From Variovorax paradoxus (GTDB taxonomy: Bacteria; Pseudomonadota; Gammaproteobacteria; Burkholderiales; Burkholderiaceae_C), in NCBI RefSeq assembly GCF_009498455.1, contig NZ_CP045644.1:1767001-1831000 (forward strand): a stretch of 64,000 bases of DNA. Direction: 5' to 3'. Position numbers and translations under genes: made by a program. How positions within the stretch are numbered: position 1 is the stretch's first letter; each line of letters starts with the position of its first letter. Shown here piece by piece: positions 43,318-52,000 of this stretch. The notes beneath the pieces are model-generated. The model was not told where the DNA came from. It did not search any database and was given only the letters and a program-made list of their open reading frames with translations.

Positions 43318-43856
43318 GCGCTGTCCTCCAGTCCGTCGAAGCCCGCCTTGAACCGCTCACCGTCGAGCGGATCGACGCCGTGTGCGCGGTCGAGCAGACG
43401 GCCTACACGCACCCCTGGACGCGCGCCAACTTCACCGATTCGATGGCCGTGGGCTACCACTGCCAGTGCCTGCTGGCGCCCGGCGTGGCGGCGGGTGTCG
43501 AATCGCCCTGCACCAGCCTGGGCGAAACGCTCATCGGCTACTTCGTCGCCATGAAGGGCGTCGACGAGGTGCACCTGCTCAACATCACCGTGGCGCCGGC
43601 TTTCCAGCGCCAGGGCTGGGCGCCGCTCATGCTCGAAGCGCTGGCCGGCTGGTCGCGCGGCGAGGGCGCGCTGTGGCTGTGGCTCGAGGTGCGCGAAAGC
43701 AACCGGCGCGCGCTCGACATCTACCTGCGGCAAGGCTTTCGCAGCGTCGGCGTGCGCAAGGGCTACTACCCGGCGTTCGACGGCAAGCGTGAAGACGCGG
43801 TCGTCATGAGCATGCGCCTCAACGAAACAGGCTCCGCCTGGGGAGCTTTGCGATGA
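43314..43856 (+). CDS. rimI: Ribosomal-protein-alanine N-acetyltransferase
   Basis: This 180-aa GNAT enzyme acetylates the N-terminal alanine of ribosomal protein S18. It has an acetyl-CoA site VHLLNITVAPAFQRQGWAP, LWLEVRESNRRALDIYLRQGF and the RimI-type C-terminal YYPAFDGKREDAVVMSM. It carries a short insertion (residues about 55-70) compared with E. coli RimI. Coupled by ATGA to tsaB upstream and the UDG-like gene downstream. Confidence 0.93.
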   Translation: MSAVLQSVEARLEPLTVERIDAVCAVEQTAYTHPWTRANFTDSMAVGYHCQCLLAPGVAAGVESPCTSLGETLIGYFVAMKGVDEVHLLNITVAPAFQRQGWAPLMLEALAGWSRGEGALWLWLEVRESNRRALDIYLRQGFRSVGVRKGYYPAFDGKREDAVVMSMRLNETGSAWGALR

Positions 43857-44698
43857 CGGACACCGCCGCTGTACACACCCTGCGCCTGGACGCGCGCCAG
43901 CGCGCCATGCTCGACGAGATGGGCGTGAAGGTCTGGTGGCCCGTGCCGCCGGAACCCGAGATCGAAGTCGAAGCCGAGCCGGAGGCTCCGGTGGCCGCTG
44001 ATTCCGGCATGCCCGACATGCCCGAAGGCCCGCCGCTGGAGCTCGACGATCGCGATCAGTCCTACGACGCGCCCCCGCCGCCGTCCTCGCCGCGCCCGGC
44101 ACCGGCGCCCGTCGCCCGCCCCGTGGCTGCCCCGGCACCGCGTCCCGTCGCGGCACCGCCCGTGGCGCAAGGCGCCGCCGTGCTGGTCGAAGCGCCCTGC
44201 CGCCTGTACGCCGACAAGGCCGATGCCACGGCGCCGGTGCAGGGCGGCTGGCTGGTCGTGGCCGACATGCCGCCCGAGGCCGACGGCCGCCACGGCGAGC
44301 CTTTCGCAGGCGATGCCGGCCGCCTGCTCGACAACATGCTGCGCGCGCTGAAGCTGCACGACGGCCGCACGCCCGTGCACCTGATGCGCACGCACCGCGG
44401 CGTGGCCGCCGGCCAGCCCGGCAGTCCGCAACCGATCGACGTGGCCTTCGACGCCCACGCGGCGGCGCTGGCGCCGTGCGTCGTGCTGGCGATGGGCCCG
44501 CTGGCTGCGCAGAGCCTCATGCAAAGCCGCGATCCGCTGGGCAAGCTGCGCGGTCGCGCCGTGCCGCTGGCGTCGGCGAACGGCGTGCCGGTGGTCGCCA
44601 CGTACCACCCCGCCTACCTGCTGCGCAACCCGGCCGACAAGGCCCGCGCCTGGGCCGACCTGTGCCTGGCGGCAGAGCAGGCCACCCCCACGGCCTGA
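43853..44698 (+). CDS. Uracil-DNA glycosylase-like protein (degenerate family 4/5 type)
   Basis: This 281-aa protein has an N-terminal ~105 residues that are acidic, then Pro/Ala-rich, then a UDG-fold domain. The later half keeps GEPFAGDAGRLLDNML and the HPAYLL motif. The first active-site motif, GEAPG in family 4 enzymes, is here VADMPPE, and the four iron-sulfur cysteines of family 4 are not visible (only isolated Cys in APCRLY and APCVV). It sits where Burkholderiales encode a family 4 UDG after rimI. Activity is doubtful; a structural or DNA-binding role is possible. Confidence 0.75.
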   Translation: MTDTAAVHTLRLDARQRAMLDEMGVKVWWPVPPEPEIEVEAEPEAPVAADSGMPDMPEGPPLELDDRDQSYDAPPPPSSPRPAPAPVARPVAAPAPRPVAAPPVAQGAAVLVEAPCRLYADKADATAPVQGGWLVVADMPPEADGRHGEPFAGDAGRLLDNMLRALKLHDGRTPVHLMRTHRGVAAGQPGSPQPIDVAFDAHAAALAPCVVLAMGPLAAQSLMQSRDPLGKLRGRAVPLASANGVPVVATYHPAYLLRNPADKARAWADLCLAAEQATPTA

Positions 44699-44717
44699 GG
44701 CCTGCGGGCGGGGTCCG

Positions 44718-44723
44718 TAAAAT
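44718..44723 (+). promoter_or_regulatory. TAAAAT -10 candidate 8 nt before pyrF
   Basis: The hexamer lies 8 nt upstream of the pyrF ATG with no Shine-Dalgarno between, so transcription would start at or next to the start codon. A partial -35 (CTGAGG, 44695-44700) lies 17 bp upstream. Confidence 0.35.
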
Positions 44724-44731
44724 CGGGCCCC

Positions 44732-45556
44732 ATGACTTTCCTCGACAAGCTGGCCGCCGCACAGCAAACCAACGGTTCGTTGCTCTGCGTGGGCCTCGAC
44801 CCGGAGCCCGCCAAATTCCCGGGGGCGTACAAGGGCGACGCCAGCCGCATCTATGACTTCTGCGCGCGCATCGTCGACGCGACGGCCGACCTGGTCATCG
44901 CCTTCAAGCCCCAGATCGCCTACTTCGCCGCCCACCGCGCCGAAGACCAGCTCGAACGCCTGATGGAGCACATGCGCCGCAACGCGCCCCATGTGCCCAC
45001 CATCCTCGACGCCAAGCGCGGCGACATCGGCTCCACCGCCGAGCAGTACGCACTCGAAGCCTTCGAGCGCTACGGCGCCGACGCCGTGACCCTGTCGCCC
45101 TTCATGGGCTTCGACTCGGTCGCGCCCTACCTCAAGCACGAAGGCAAGGGCGCCTTCCTGCTGTGCCGCACCAGCAACCCCGGCGGTTCCGACCTGCAGG
45201 GCCAGCGGCTCGCGAGCGTCGAGGGCCAGCCCTTCCTGTACGAGCACGTCGCCCGTCTGGCGCAGGGCCCATGGAACCTCAACGGCCAGCTCGGTCTCGT
45301 GGTGGGCGCCACCTACCCGGCCGAGATCGAGCGCGTGCGCGAACTCGCGCCGACGGTGCCGCTCTTGATCCCGGGCGTCGGTGCCCAGGGCGGCGACGCG
45401 GTCGCCACGGTGCGCGCCGGCTGGCGCGCCGATGCGCCGATCATCGTGAACTCGTCGCGGGCGATCATCTATGCCTCGTCGGGCGAAGACTTCGCCGACG
45501 CGGCGAAGAACGCCGCGCGCACCACGCGCGACGCGCTCGAAGCCGCCAAGCCTTAG
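44732..45556 (+). CDS. pyrF: Orotidine 5'-phosphate decarboxylase, type 2
   Basis: This 274-aa enzyme makes UMP from OMP. The catalytic segment [12 protein letters not shown] (Asp93, Lys95, Asp98) and the type 2 motifs [11 protein letters not shown] and [13 protein letters not shown] are present. It is longer than E. coli PyrF, as expected for type 2. The stop codon overlaps that of the convergent regulator gene by 4 bp. Confidence 0.97.
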   Translation: MTFLDKLAAAQQTNGSLLCVGLDPEPAKFPGAYKGDASRIYDFCARIVDATADLVIAFKPQIAYFAAHRAEDQLERLMEHMRRNAPHVPTILDAKRGDIGSTAEQYALEAFERYGADAVTLSPFMGFDSVAPYLKHEGKGAFLLCRTSNPGGSDLQGQRLASVEGQPFLYEHVARLAQGPWNLNGQLGLVVGATYPAEIERVRELAPTVPLLIPGVGAQGGDAVATVRAGWRADAPIIVNSSRAIIYASSGEDFADAAKNAARTTRDALEAAKP

Positions 45557-46287
45557 TTTCTGCGGAGTCGAGTGAACGCCTCGAACTCCCAATTGCGCAT
45601 GCCCAGCAGCAGGGTGTAGCCCTCGCGGTCCTTGGCCGACAGTTTCTGGTCGGTCTGGTGCTGCTGCGCAAAGTCTTGCGCCACGCGCTGCAAGCGCTCC
45701 AGGAAGGCCGGCGCCAATGACCGGCTGATCGAGCCGTGCACCAGCAGCAGGCCTTCGGCCGGGCCGTCGAAGCCGCCCTTGTAGTAATCGAGCACCACGT
45801 TCTCGCGGAAGAACTCCATCACCGGGCCGTGCGGGCGCCAGCGGAAGGTTTTCGCGAGCTTCAGGCGATACCGGTTGAGCGGACGCAGCTCGATGATGCC
45901 GATGCGGTCCAGCTGCGCCAGGCAGCCGATGCACTCGGGCTCGGTGATCCGGTACGACGCCACGATCTGCTCCAGCGTCCACTGGCTCAGCACGCTGATC
46001 GCCACCAGCAGCAGCTTCTTGTCCTTGACCACGGCTTTTTCCTGCTCGTGCGTCAGCTCCTTCAGCAGCGGCTGGGCGTCGGCCACGCGCCGCGCCAACT
46101 CGGCGAAATCGATCTTCAGGGCGCGGCAGATCGCGTCGACGCGCGACAGCGGCATGTCGCTCTTGGCCAGCATGCGCTTGACGCTGGACTCCGCCATGTC
46201 CAGCGACCGGGCCAGGTCGGCATACGTCATGCGGGCGCTTTTGAGTTCGTTCTTGAGGGCCTGGACCAGGTCGACGGTGGTACTCAT
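45553..46287 (-). CDS. Cro/CI-type helix-turn-helix regulator
   Basis: This 244-aa protein starts at ATG 46287. An N-terminal HTH ([24 protein letters not shown] region, residues about 17-45) is followed by a ~180-residue domain with no recognised ligand motif ([37 protein letters not shown]). The architecture matches a common group of betaproteobacterial HTH proteins of unknown target. It is divergent from the ceramidase-like membrane protein; GGTAT-N9-ATACC upstream is a candidate autoregulatory site. Confidence 0.82.
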   Translation of the reverse strand: MSTTVDLVQALKNELKSARMTYADLARSLDMAESSVKRMLAKSDMPLSRVDAICRALKIDFAELARRVADAQPLLKELTHEQEKAVVKDKKLLLVAISVLSQWTLEQIVASYRITEPECIGCLAQLDRIGIIELRPLNRYRLKLAKTFRWRPHGPVMEFFRENVVLDYYKGGFDGPAEGLLLVHGSISRSLAPAFLERLQRVAQDFAQQHQTDQKLSAKDREGYTLLLGMRNWEFEAFTRLRRN

Positions 46288-46309
46288 GTAGGTGGCAGTG
46301 CGGGTTGAA

Positions 46310-46328
46310 GGTATAGAAAAAGGATACC
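46310..46328. promoter_or_regulatory. GGTAT-N9-ATACC inverted repeat
   Basis: A 5-bp-arm inverted repeat 23 bp upstream of the HTH regulator start and about 100 bp from the divergent membrane-protein gene. CTATAC on the minus strand could be the regulator's -10, so the repeat would overlap the promoter. Confidence 0.4.
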
Positions 46329-46427
46329 GAAGGGTGTGAAATAGTGCCTCGTATCGATTCTCGATGCCTGGGGGAGGGCTGGCAACTAAATTCCACCCGC
46401 CAGACACCACCCCCACCGAGGAACGCC

Positions 46428-47285
46428 ATGCTTTTGCCCACCCTGACACGCCGCGAACGCGGACTGTTGTTCACCTTCGCGCTGCTCCTGCTCATCGCCT
46501 TCTTCGGCCCCGCGCTGCCGGCCGCCGACGTGGCGATCGCCTCGGTGTTCGCCGACAACCGGCCGCTGCTGCACCTGCCCAACGCGATGGACGTGCTGAG
46601 CAACCTGCCGTTCCTGGCGATCGGCTGCCTGGGGCTGTACCGGCTCAACCGCATCGACCGTTCGCACCAGGAGGCGCTGGCCGGGTTCCCGCTGGCACCG
46701 CCCGCCAACGACCCGCCCGACAACACGCTGGACTGCGCCTGGCTGTTCTTCGCCGGCCTGATCGCCACCGCCGCGGGCTCGGCCTTTTATCACCTGCTGC
46801 CCGACGCGCCCCGCCTCGCCGCCGACCGCGCCGGCATGGCCGTGGCCTTCGCGGGCCTGATCGGCATCGCCGTCTGCGAGCGCGTCAGCCAGCGCGCCGG
46901 CTGGCCGGCCGCCTGGTTCGTGCTTACGGCCGGCCTGCTGGCGGCCGAGGTCTGCCAGGAAACCGGCAACGTGCTGCCCTGGGCGCTGGTGCAGTTCGGC
47001 GGCATGGCGGTGGTGCTCACGCTGGCGCTGGCCACGCCGATGCGCGGCGCCGTCGGGCTCAAGCTGGGCTGGGTGATCGCGTTCTACGCGGTGGCCAAGG
47101 CCTTCGAGCTGGGCGACCACGCCATCTACGAAGCCACCGGCCACCTCGTGTCGGGCCACACGCTCAAGCACCTGGTGGCGTCGCTGGCCGGCCTGCCCGT
47201 GCTGATGGCGCTGAACCGCCTCGAAAAGGGCTGGCGCGCCACCCTGCTGCGGCACAATCCCGACCCTGCCGCCGTCGCGGCATGA
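46428..47285 (+). CDS. Ceramidase-superfamily (CREST-like) membrane hydrolase
   Basis: This 285-aa protein has about seven hydrophobic helices. The alkaline ceramidase/CREST metal-site pattern is present: Ser118 and His122 in GSAFYHLLPD, Asp133 in AADRAGM, and His244/His248 in SGHTLKHLVA. Related families include alkaline ceramidases, PAQR receptors and Per1/TMEM proteins. A lipid amide hydrolase role is inferred; bacterial members are little studied. GAGGA precedes the start. It is followed by an acyltransferase fusion, which suggests a membrane-lipid context. Confidence 0.75.
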   Translation: MLLPTLTRRERGLLFTFALLLLIAFFGPALPAADVAIASVFADNRPLLHLPNAMDVLSNLPFLAIGCLGLYRLNRIDRSHQEALAGFPLAPPANDPPDNTLDCAWLFFAGLIATAAGSAFYHLLPDAPRLAADRAGMAVAFAGLIGIAVCERVSQRAGWPAAWFVLTAGLLAAEVCQETGNVLPWALVQFGGMAVVLTLALATPMRGAVGLKLGWVIAFYAVAKAFELGDHAIYEATGHLVSGHTLKHLVASLAGLPVLMALNRLEKGWRATLLRHNPDPAAVAA

Positions 47286-47347
47286 CGCGGCCTGACCACG
47301 GGAACGCCGTGGCGCAACGGTAGAAGACAAAGAGGAGATTGCATCGC

Positions 47348-49303
47348 ATGACAACCCCCGCCGCCGCCGCGCCCGCGCCCGTGGTTCATGAGGCCAACGC
47401 CCACGCCAACCAGTTCGCGCTGCTCGGCCAGCGACGCTTCGCACCCTTCTTCTGGACCCAGTTCGCGGGGGCCGCGAACGACAACCTCTTCAAGTTCGCC
47501 TTCACCGTCATGGTGACCTACCAGCTGCAGCTCAGCTGGATGCCGCCCGCGATGGCGGGGCTGGTGATCGGTGCGCTGTTCATCCTGCCGTTTTTGCTGT
47601 TCTCGGCCACGGCCGGGCAGCTGACCGACAAGTTCGACAAGACGAAGATGATCCGCTTCGTCAAGAACCTCGAGATCGCGATCATGGTGATCGCCGCCTG
47701 GGGCTTCGTGCGCGCCGACGCGGTGGTGCTGCTGGCCTGCGTGTTCCTCATGGGGCTGCACTCCACGCTGTTCGGGCCGGTCAAGTTCGCCTACCTGCCG
47801 CAGGTGCTCGACTCGCGCGAGCTCACGGGCGGCAACGGCATGGTCGAGATGGGCACCTTCGTTGCCATCCTGCTGGGCCAGGTGGCGGGCGGGTTGCTGG
47901 TGGCAATGCCGCAGATCGGCCACACCACGGTGGCCGTGGCCTGCCTGCTGCTCGCGCTGGTGGGGCGCGGCGTGGCGCAGGCCATTCCGCCCGCGCCGGC
48001 CACCGACCCGAGCCTGGTCATCAACTGGAATCCCTTCAGCGAAACCTGGCGCAACCTGATGCTGGCGCGCGAGAACATCGTGGTGTTCCGCTCGCTGCTC
48101 GGCATCTCGTGGATGTGGTTCTTCGGCGCGGTGTTCCTGAGCCAGTTCCCGAGCTTCGCGAAAGAAGTGCTGCATGGCGACGAGCAGGTGGCTTCGCTGC
48201 TGCTGGTGGTGTTCTCGGTGGGCATCGGCGTGGGCTCGCTGCTGTGCGAGACGCTGAGCCGCCGTCAGGTCGAGATCGGCCTCGTGCCGCTGGGCGCCAT
48301 CGGCATGAGCGTGTTCGCCATCGACCTGTACTTTGCCTCGCGCGCCTTGCCGCCTTCCGCCGGCATGGGCCTGGGCGCCTTCGTGAACCAGGCCGCGCAC
48401 TGGCGCGTGATGGCCGACCTCGCGCTGCTGTCGCTCTTCGCGGGCCTGTACAGCGTGCCGATGTATGCACTGATCCAGCTGCGCAGCCAGCCCACGCACC
48501 GCGCGCGGATCATCGCGGCGAACAACATCCTCAACGCGCTCTTCATGATCGGCAGCTCGGTGCTGGCGGGCGCGCTGCTGGGCGCGGGCTTCACCATTCC
48601 GCAGATCTTTTTGTTCACCGGCATCGCCAATGCGGTGGTGGCGTTCTACATCTTCATGCTGGTGCCCGAGTACCTGCTGCGCTTCGTGGCCTGGGTGCTG
48701 TCGCGCTTCGTGTACCGCTTCGACATCAAGGACGACCAGCACATTCCCACCGAAGGCGCCGCCGTGCTGGTGTGCAACCACGTGAGCTTCATCGACGCGG
48801 TGCTGCTGATGGCCGCGAGCCCGCGGCCCATCCGTTTCATCATGGACCACCGCATCTTCAAGGTGCCGGTGCTCGGCTGGCTGTTCAAGCTGGCCAAGGC
48901 CATTCCGATCGCGCCGCAGAAGGAAGACCCGGCCGCGTACGAGGCGGCCTTTGCAAAAGCCATCGGCGTGCTGCGCGAGGGCGACCTGCTCGCGATCTTC
49001 CCCGAAGGCGCGATCACGCGCGACGGCGAGCTGCAGCCCTTCAAGGGCGGCGTGATGAAGATCCTTGAAGGCGCGCGCGCCGAAGGCATCGAGCCCCCGG
49101 TGATTCCGATGGCGCTGACCAACCTCTGGGGCTCGTACTTCAGCCGCATCGAACTGCGCGGCGGCCAGCAGGTTGCCATGGCCAAGCCCTTCCGCCGCGG
49201 CTTCTTCAGCCGCGTGGGCCTGCGCGTCGGCCACCCCGTGCCGCCGCAGGAAGTGCAGCCGGAGACGCTGCGCCAGCGTGTGGCGGGCCTGCTGACGACT
49301 TGA
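47348..49303 (+). CDS. MFS transporter-PlsC acyltransferase fusion (LplT/Aas-like)
   Basis: This 651-aa protein has an N-terminal ~430 residues forming an MFS transporter with a typical cytoplasmic loop (GQLTDKFDKTKMIR). The C-terminal ~200 residues form a PlsC-type acyltransferase with the HX4D motif (CNHVSFIDAVLL), FIMDHRIFKVP and FPEGAITRDGELQPFKGG. In E. coli, LplT imports lysophospholipids and Aas reacylates them; this fusion joins import and acyl transfer but lacks the acyl-ACP synthetase domain. AGAGGAG precedes the start. Confidence 0.9.
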   Translation: MTTPAAAAPAPVVHEANAHANQFALLGQRRFAPFFWTQFAGAANDNLFKFAFTVMVTYQLQLSWMPPAMAGLVIGALFILPFLLFSATAGQLTDKFDKTKMIRFVKNLEIAIMVIAAWGFVRADAVVLLACVFLMGLHSTLFGPVKFAYLPQVLDSRELTGGNGMVEMGTFVAILLGQVAGGLLVAMPQIGHTTVAVACLLLALVGRGVAQAIPPAPATDPSLVINWNPFSETWRNLMLARENIVVFRSLLGISWMWFFGAVFLSQFPSFAKEVLHGDEQVASLLLVVFSVGIGVGSLLCETLSRRQVEIGLVPLGAIGMSVFAIDLYFASRALPPSAGMGLGAFVNQAAHWRVMADLALLSLFAGLYSVPMYALIQLRSQPTHRARIIAANNILNALFMIGSSVLAGALLGAGFTIPQIFLFTGIANAVVAFYIFMLVPEYLLRFVAWVLSRFVYRFDIKDDQHIPTEGAAVLVCNHVSFIDAVLLMAASPRPIRFIMDHRIFKVPVLGWLFKLAKAIPIAPQKEDPAAYEAAFAKAIGVLREGDLLAIFPEGAITRDGELQPFKGGVMKILEGARAEGIEPPVIPMALTNLWGSYFSRIELRGGQQVAMAKPFRRGFFSRVGLRVGHPVPPQEVQPETLRQRVAGLLTT

Positions 49304-49313
49304 GGCGCGCGAA

Positions 49314-49332
49314 AGTATCTCGTCGGGATACT
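49314..49332. promoter_or_regulatory. AGTATC-N7-GATACT inverted repeat
   Basis: A perfect 6-bp-arm inverted repeat, 10 bp after the MFS-PlsC stop codon, with a further AGTATC at 49361-49366. It lies upstream of the block of unknown genes and could be an operator for it. Confidence 0.4.
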
Positions 49333-49428
49333 GCGGGAGGACAGCGCCGCAACTGGTTGAAGTATCCGAGCCCCGCGGCGTGAAGGCGAACCATCATTCG
49401 CTCACCTTCACTGCGCCGCGAGGCCTTC

Positions 49429-49956
49429 ATGCAACCCCTCTCATCCCCCACCGTTTCGATCGTCCAGCGCGGCCTTCCGGCTTCGCGCAAGACCACCCTG
49501 ACGCAGTCGATGGCCGCGCTGGCCTTCGCCGTCTGCGCCGCGTTCGCGGGTGTGGCGACGCCGCTGCCCGCACAGGCGCAGAGCGAGGCCTCGACCGCGT
49601 TGTCGCTGCTGCCTGTGGCCTCGGTGGTCGGTGCTGCGTCTGTCGTCGGTGCATCGGCCACCGCGGTGGTCGCCGTGCCTGCGGCGCTGTCGGTGGGCGG
49701 TTCGGTGCTCACGGTGATCGCGGTCGAGGCCTCGGTCGATGGCACCGTCTATCTGCTCGAGCGCGCCTCGGACGGCGCCCGCGCCAGCGTCAAGGTGATG
49801 GGGCGCGCCACCCGTGGCGTGTCGGTGGTCGCCGGCACGGCCGTGGTCGTGAGCGTGATCGGCACGGGCGTCGTGCTCTCGACCGCCGGCGAGGTGCTGG
49901 CCTTCGTGCCCAATGCGGTCGGCCGCGCACTGCTCCACAACGAAAGACTGTCGTGA
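49429..49956 (+). CDS. Hydrophobic exported protein of unknown function
   Basis: This 175-aa protein is not a recognised family. A signal-like helix (TQSMAALAFAVCAAFAGVAT ending PAQAQS, cleavage near residue 51) is followed by two long Val/Ala/Gly/Ser-rich hydrophobic segments (about 58-100 and 128-160) around a short polar loop (LLERASDGARASVKVMGRA). It may form a membrane hairpin. Its stop overlaps the GTG start of the DUF2145 gene (GTGA), so the two are coupled. Confidence 0.7.
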   Translation: MQPLSSPTVSIVQRGLPASRKTTLTQSMAALAFAVCAAFAGVATPLPAQAQSEASTALSLLPVASVVGAASVVGASATAVVAVPAALSVGGSVLTVIAVEASVDGTVYLLERASDGARASVKVMGRATRGVSVVAGTAVVVSVIGTGVVLSTAGEVLAFVPNAVGRALLHNERLS

Positions 49957-50753
49957 AACCCGCCGTGCGCCCCGCGCTGCTGCTGGCATTCGCCATCGCA
50001 GCGGTGCTGCCGCTGCAGGCGAACGCCGGCCGCTCGTGCGAACAGGTCAAGCCGACGCCGGCGTTGATCGTCAAGGGCATGCAGCTGGCCGAGCGCACCT
50101 CGCAGCAGCTCGATGCGAGCGGCGCGCGCGTGGTCATCCTGGCGCGCGCCGGGCAGGACCTGGGCAAGTACGGCCTGCGCTATTCGCACCTGGGCATCGC
50201 CTACAAGACCGACGAGGGTCCGTGGCGCGTGGTGCACAAGCTCAACCACTGCGGCACGGCGGTGGCCGCGGTCTACCGGCAGGGGCTCGGCGAGTTCTTC
50301 CTCGACGACCTGTGGCGCTACGAGGCCGCGTGGTCCATGCCCACGCCCGCGGTGCAGGCGCAGCTGATGGCCGCGCTGCGCGAGCCCGATGCGCGCCTCG
50401 TGCGCCTGAACGCGGCGCCCTACAGCATCGTGAGCTACGCCTGGGGCCAGAAGTACCAGCAGTCGAACCAGTGGGCCCTCGAAACCCTGGCCGCCGCGAT
50501 GGAGCCCGCCACCATCGGCACCCGCGCGCAGGCGCAGGCCTGGCTGCAGTTCAAGGGCTACGAGCCGACCACGCTGAACCTCGGCCCACTGACCCGCCTG
50601 GGCGGGCGCGTGGGCTCGGCCAACATCGCGTTCGACGATCATCCGAACGAGAAGCGGTTTTCGGACCGCATCGAGACCGTGACCGTCGACTCGGTGTTCA
50701 GTTGGCTGCCGCGCGCGGGCCTGGGTGCGGCGCCGGTCACACTCAAGCTCTGA
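49953..50753 (+). CDS. DUF2145 family exported protein
   Basis: This 266-aa protein starts at GTG 49953, overlapping the previous stop. The signal peptide (MKPAVRPALLLAFAIAAVLP) ends near NAG. Conserved-looking features are GLRYSHLGIAYKTDEGPWRV, HKLNHCGT, and YSIVSYAWGQKYQQSNQWAL. The His in SHLGI and the later NQW segment are arranged like permuted papain-fold (NlpC/P60-type) peptidases, but no catalytic Cys is evident at the usual place; this is an inference only. No function is known. Confidence 0.78.
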   Translation: MKPAVRPALLLAFAIAAVLPLQANAGRSCEQVKPTPALIVKGMQLAERTSQQLDASGARVVILARAGQDLGKYGLRYSHLGIAYKTDEGPWRVVHKLNHCGTAVAAVYRQGLGEFFLDDLWRYEAAWSMPTPAVQAQLMAALREPDARLVRLNAAPYSIVSYAWGQKYQQSNQWALETLAAAMEPATIGTRAQAQAWLQFKGYEPTTLNLGPLTRLGGRVGSANIAFDDHPNEKRFSDRIETVTVDSVFSWLPRAGLGAAPVTLKL

Positions 50754-50796
50754 GCCAAGAGACACAACGAAGAAAAGAAAGAACGAAGGAAAGACC

Positions 50797-51909
50797 ATGA
50801 GCAAATCCCTGCGCCTGTCCGAAAAGTGGTTCCGCCGCGGCCTGTGGCTGGTGGCGTTCGTGTTCGCGAGCTTCCTGATCGGGCTGGGCAGCACGATCGT
50901 GGGCGACCTGCCGCAGGTCGAGCGCGTGCGCGTGCTCGACGACTTCATCGACAAGCCGGCGGCCGAGCCGCTGCGCGCCACCATCAAGGCGTCTGAAAAG
51001 GCCGAGGAGCAGGCTGCGCGCGACCTCGACCAGGCGCAGCTGCAGCTCAACACGGCGCAGCAGGCCAGCGCCAACGCGCGCGAGACCTTCGGCAACTGGA
51101 TCGCCACGCGCCGCGCCACCGCGCAGCCCGACCAGGACACCGAGCTCATCGCGCGCACCAAGGCGCTCGACGCCTTCAAGCAGAAGGAAAACGCGGCGCA
51201 GCGCAAGGCCGATGCACAGCGCCAGATTGCGCTCGACGCGCGCCAGGCCGAGCAGCGTGCGCGCGAAGCCTTGAGCGTGCTGGAGCGCGCCGCGCAAGAG
51301 CGCCTGGACGCCGAATACCGCCGCATCGAGCTGCGCGTGTTCGCCTACCGGCTCGCGCTGACCCTGCCGCTGCTGCTGGTGGCCGGCTGGCTGTTCGTGA
51401 AGAAGCGCAAGAGCACCTACTGGCCGTTTGTGTGGGGCTTCATCTTCTTCGCGCTGTTCGCCTTCTTCGTCGAGCTGGTGCCCTACCTGCCGAGCTACGG
51501 CGGCTACGTGCGCTACGTGGTGGGCATCGTGCTCACGGTGCTGGTGGGGCGCTACGCCATCATTGCGCTCAACCGCTACCTGGCGCGCCAGAAGCTCGCC
51601 GAGCAGCAGCCCGACCAGGTGCGCCGCGAAGAGCTGAGCTACGACGTTGCGCTGGCACGCCTGGGCAAGAGCGTGTGCCCCGGCTGCGAACGGCCGGTCG
51701 ACCTGAAGAACAACGAGATCGACTTCTGCCCGCACTGCGGCATCGGCCTGTTCGACCACTGCGGCCACTGCAGCACGCGCAAGAGCGCGTTCTCCAAGTT
51801 CTGCCACGCCTGCGGAACCGCCGCGACCACAACGCAGGCACCGCACACACCTGTGACCGGCACTGCGCAATCGGTCACGCCGGGCGCACCGGTTCAGCCG
51901 GCCACGTAG
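50797..51909 (+). CDS. Membrane protein with coiled coil and double zinc ribbon
   Basis: This 370-aa protein has one membrane helix at about 15-34, a periplasmic Ala/Gln/Glu-rich coiled coil (about 60-175), three more membrane helices (about 183-202, 208-230, 238-260), and a cytoplasmic tail with eight cysteines in four CxxC pairs (294/297, 311/314, 322/325, 336/339) that would form two zinc ribbons. GAAGGA precedes the ATG. It lies 43 bp after DUF2145 and is probably in the same operon. No known family function. Confidence 0.75.
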   Translation: MSKSLRLSEKWFRRGLWLVAFVFASFLIGLGSTIVGDLPQVERVRVLDDFIDKPAAEPLRATIKASEKAEEQAARDLDQAQLQLNTAQQASANARETFGNWIATRRATAQPDQDTELIARTKALDAFKQKENAAQRKADAQRQIALDARQAEQRAREALSVLERAAQERLDAEYRRIELRVFAYRLALTLPLLLVAGWLFVKKRKSTYWPFVWGFIFFALFAFFVELVPYLPSYGGYVRYVVGIVLTVLVGRYAIIALNRYLARQKLAEQQPDQVRREELSYDVALARLGKSVCPGCERPVDLKNNEIDFCPHCGIGLFDHCGHCSTRKSAFSKFCHACGTAATTTQAPHTPVTGTAQSVTPGAPVQPAT

Positions 51910-52000
51910 CGAAAGCGCCGCACGGTCGTGCTACAACCCCGGGCTGCGTCACGCAATGCCGTGCCGCGGGTTTTCCCATTCACTTTGACGGAGCACACCC

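Noticed and set aside
43766..46768. 1000-codon minus-strand open frame spanning rimI, UDG and pyrF
   Set aside because: Covers several well-identified plus-strand genes; its own composition is low complexity with no motif.
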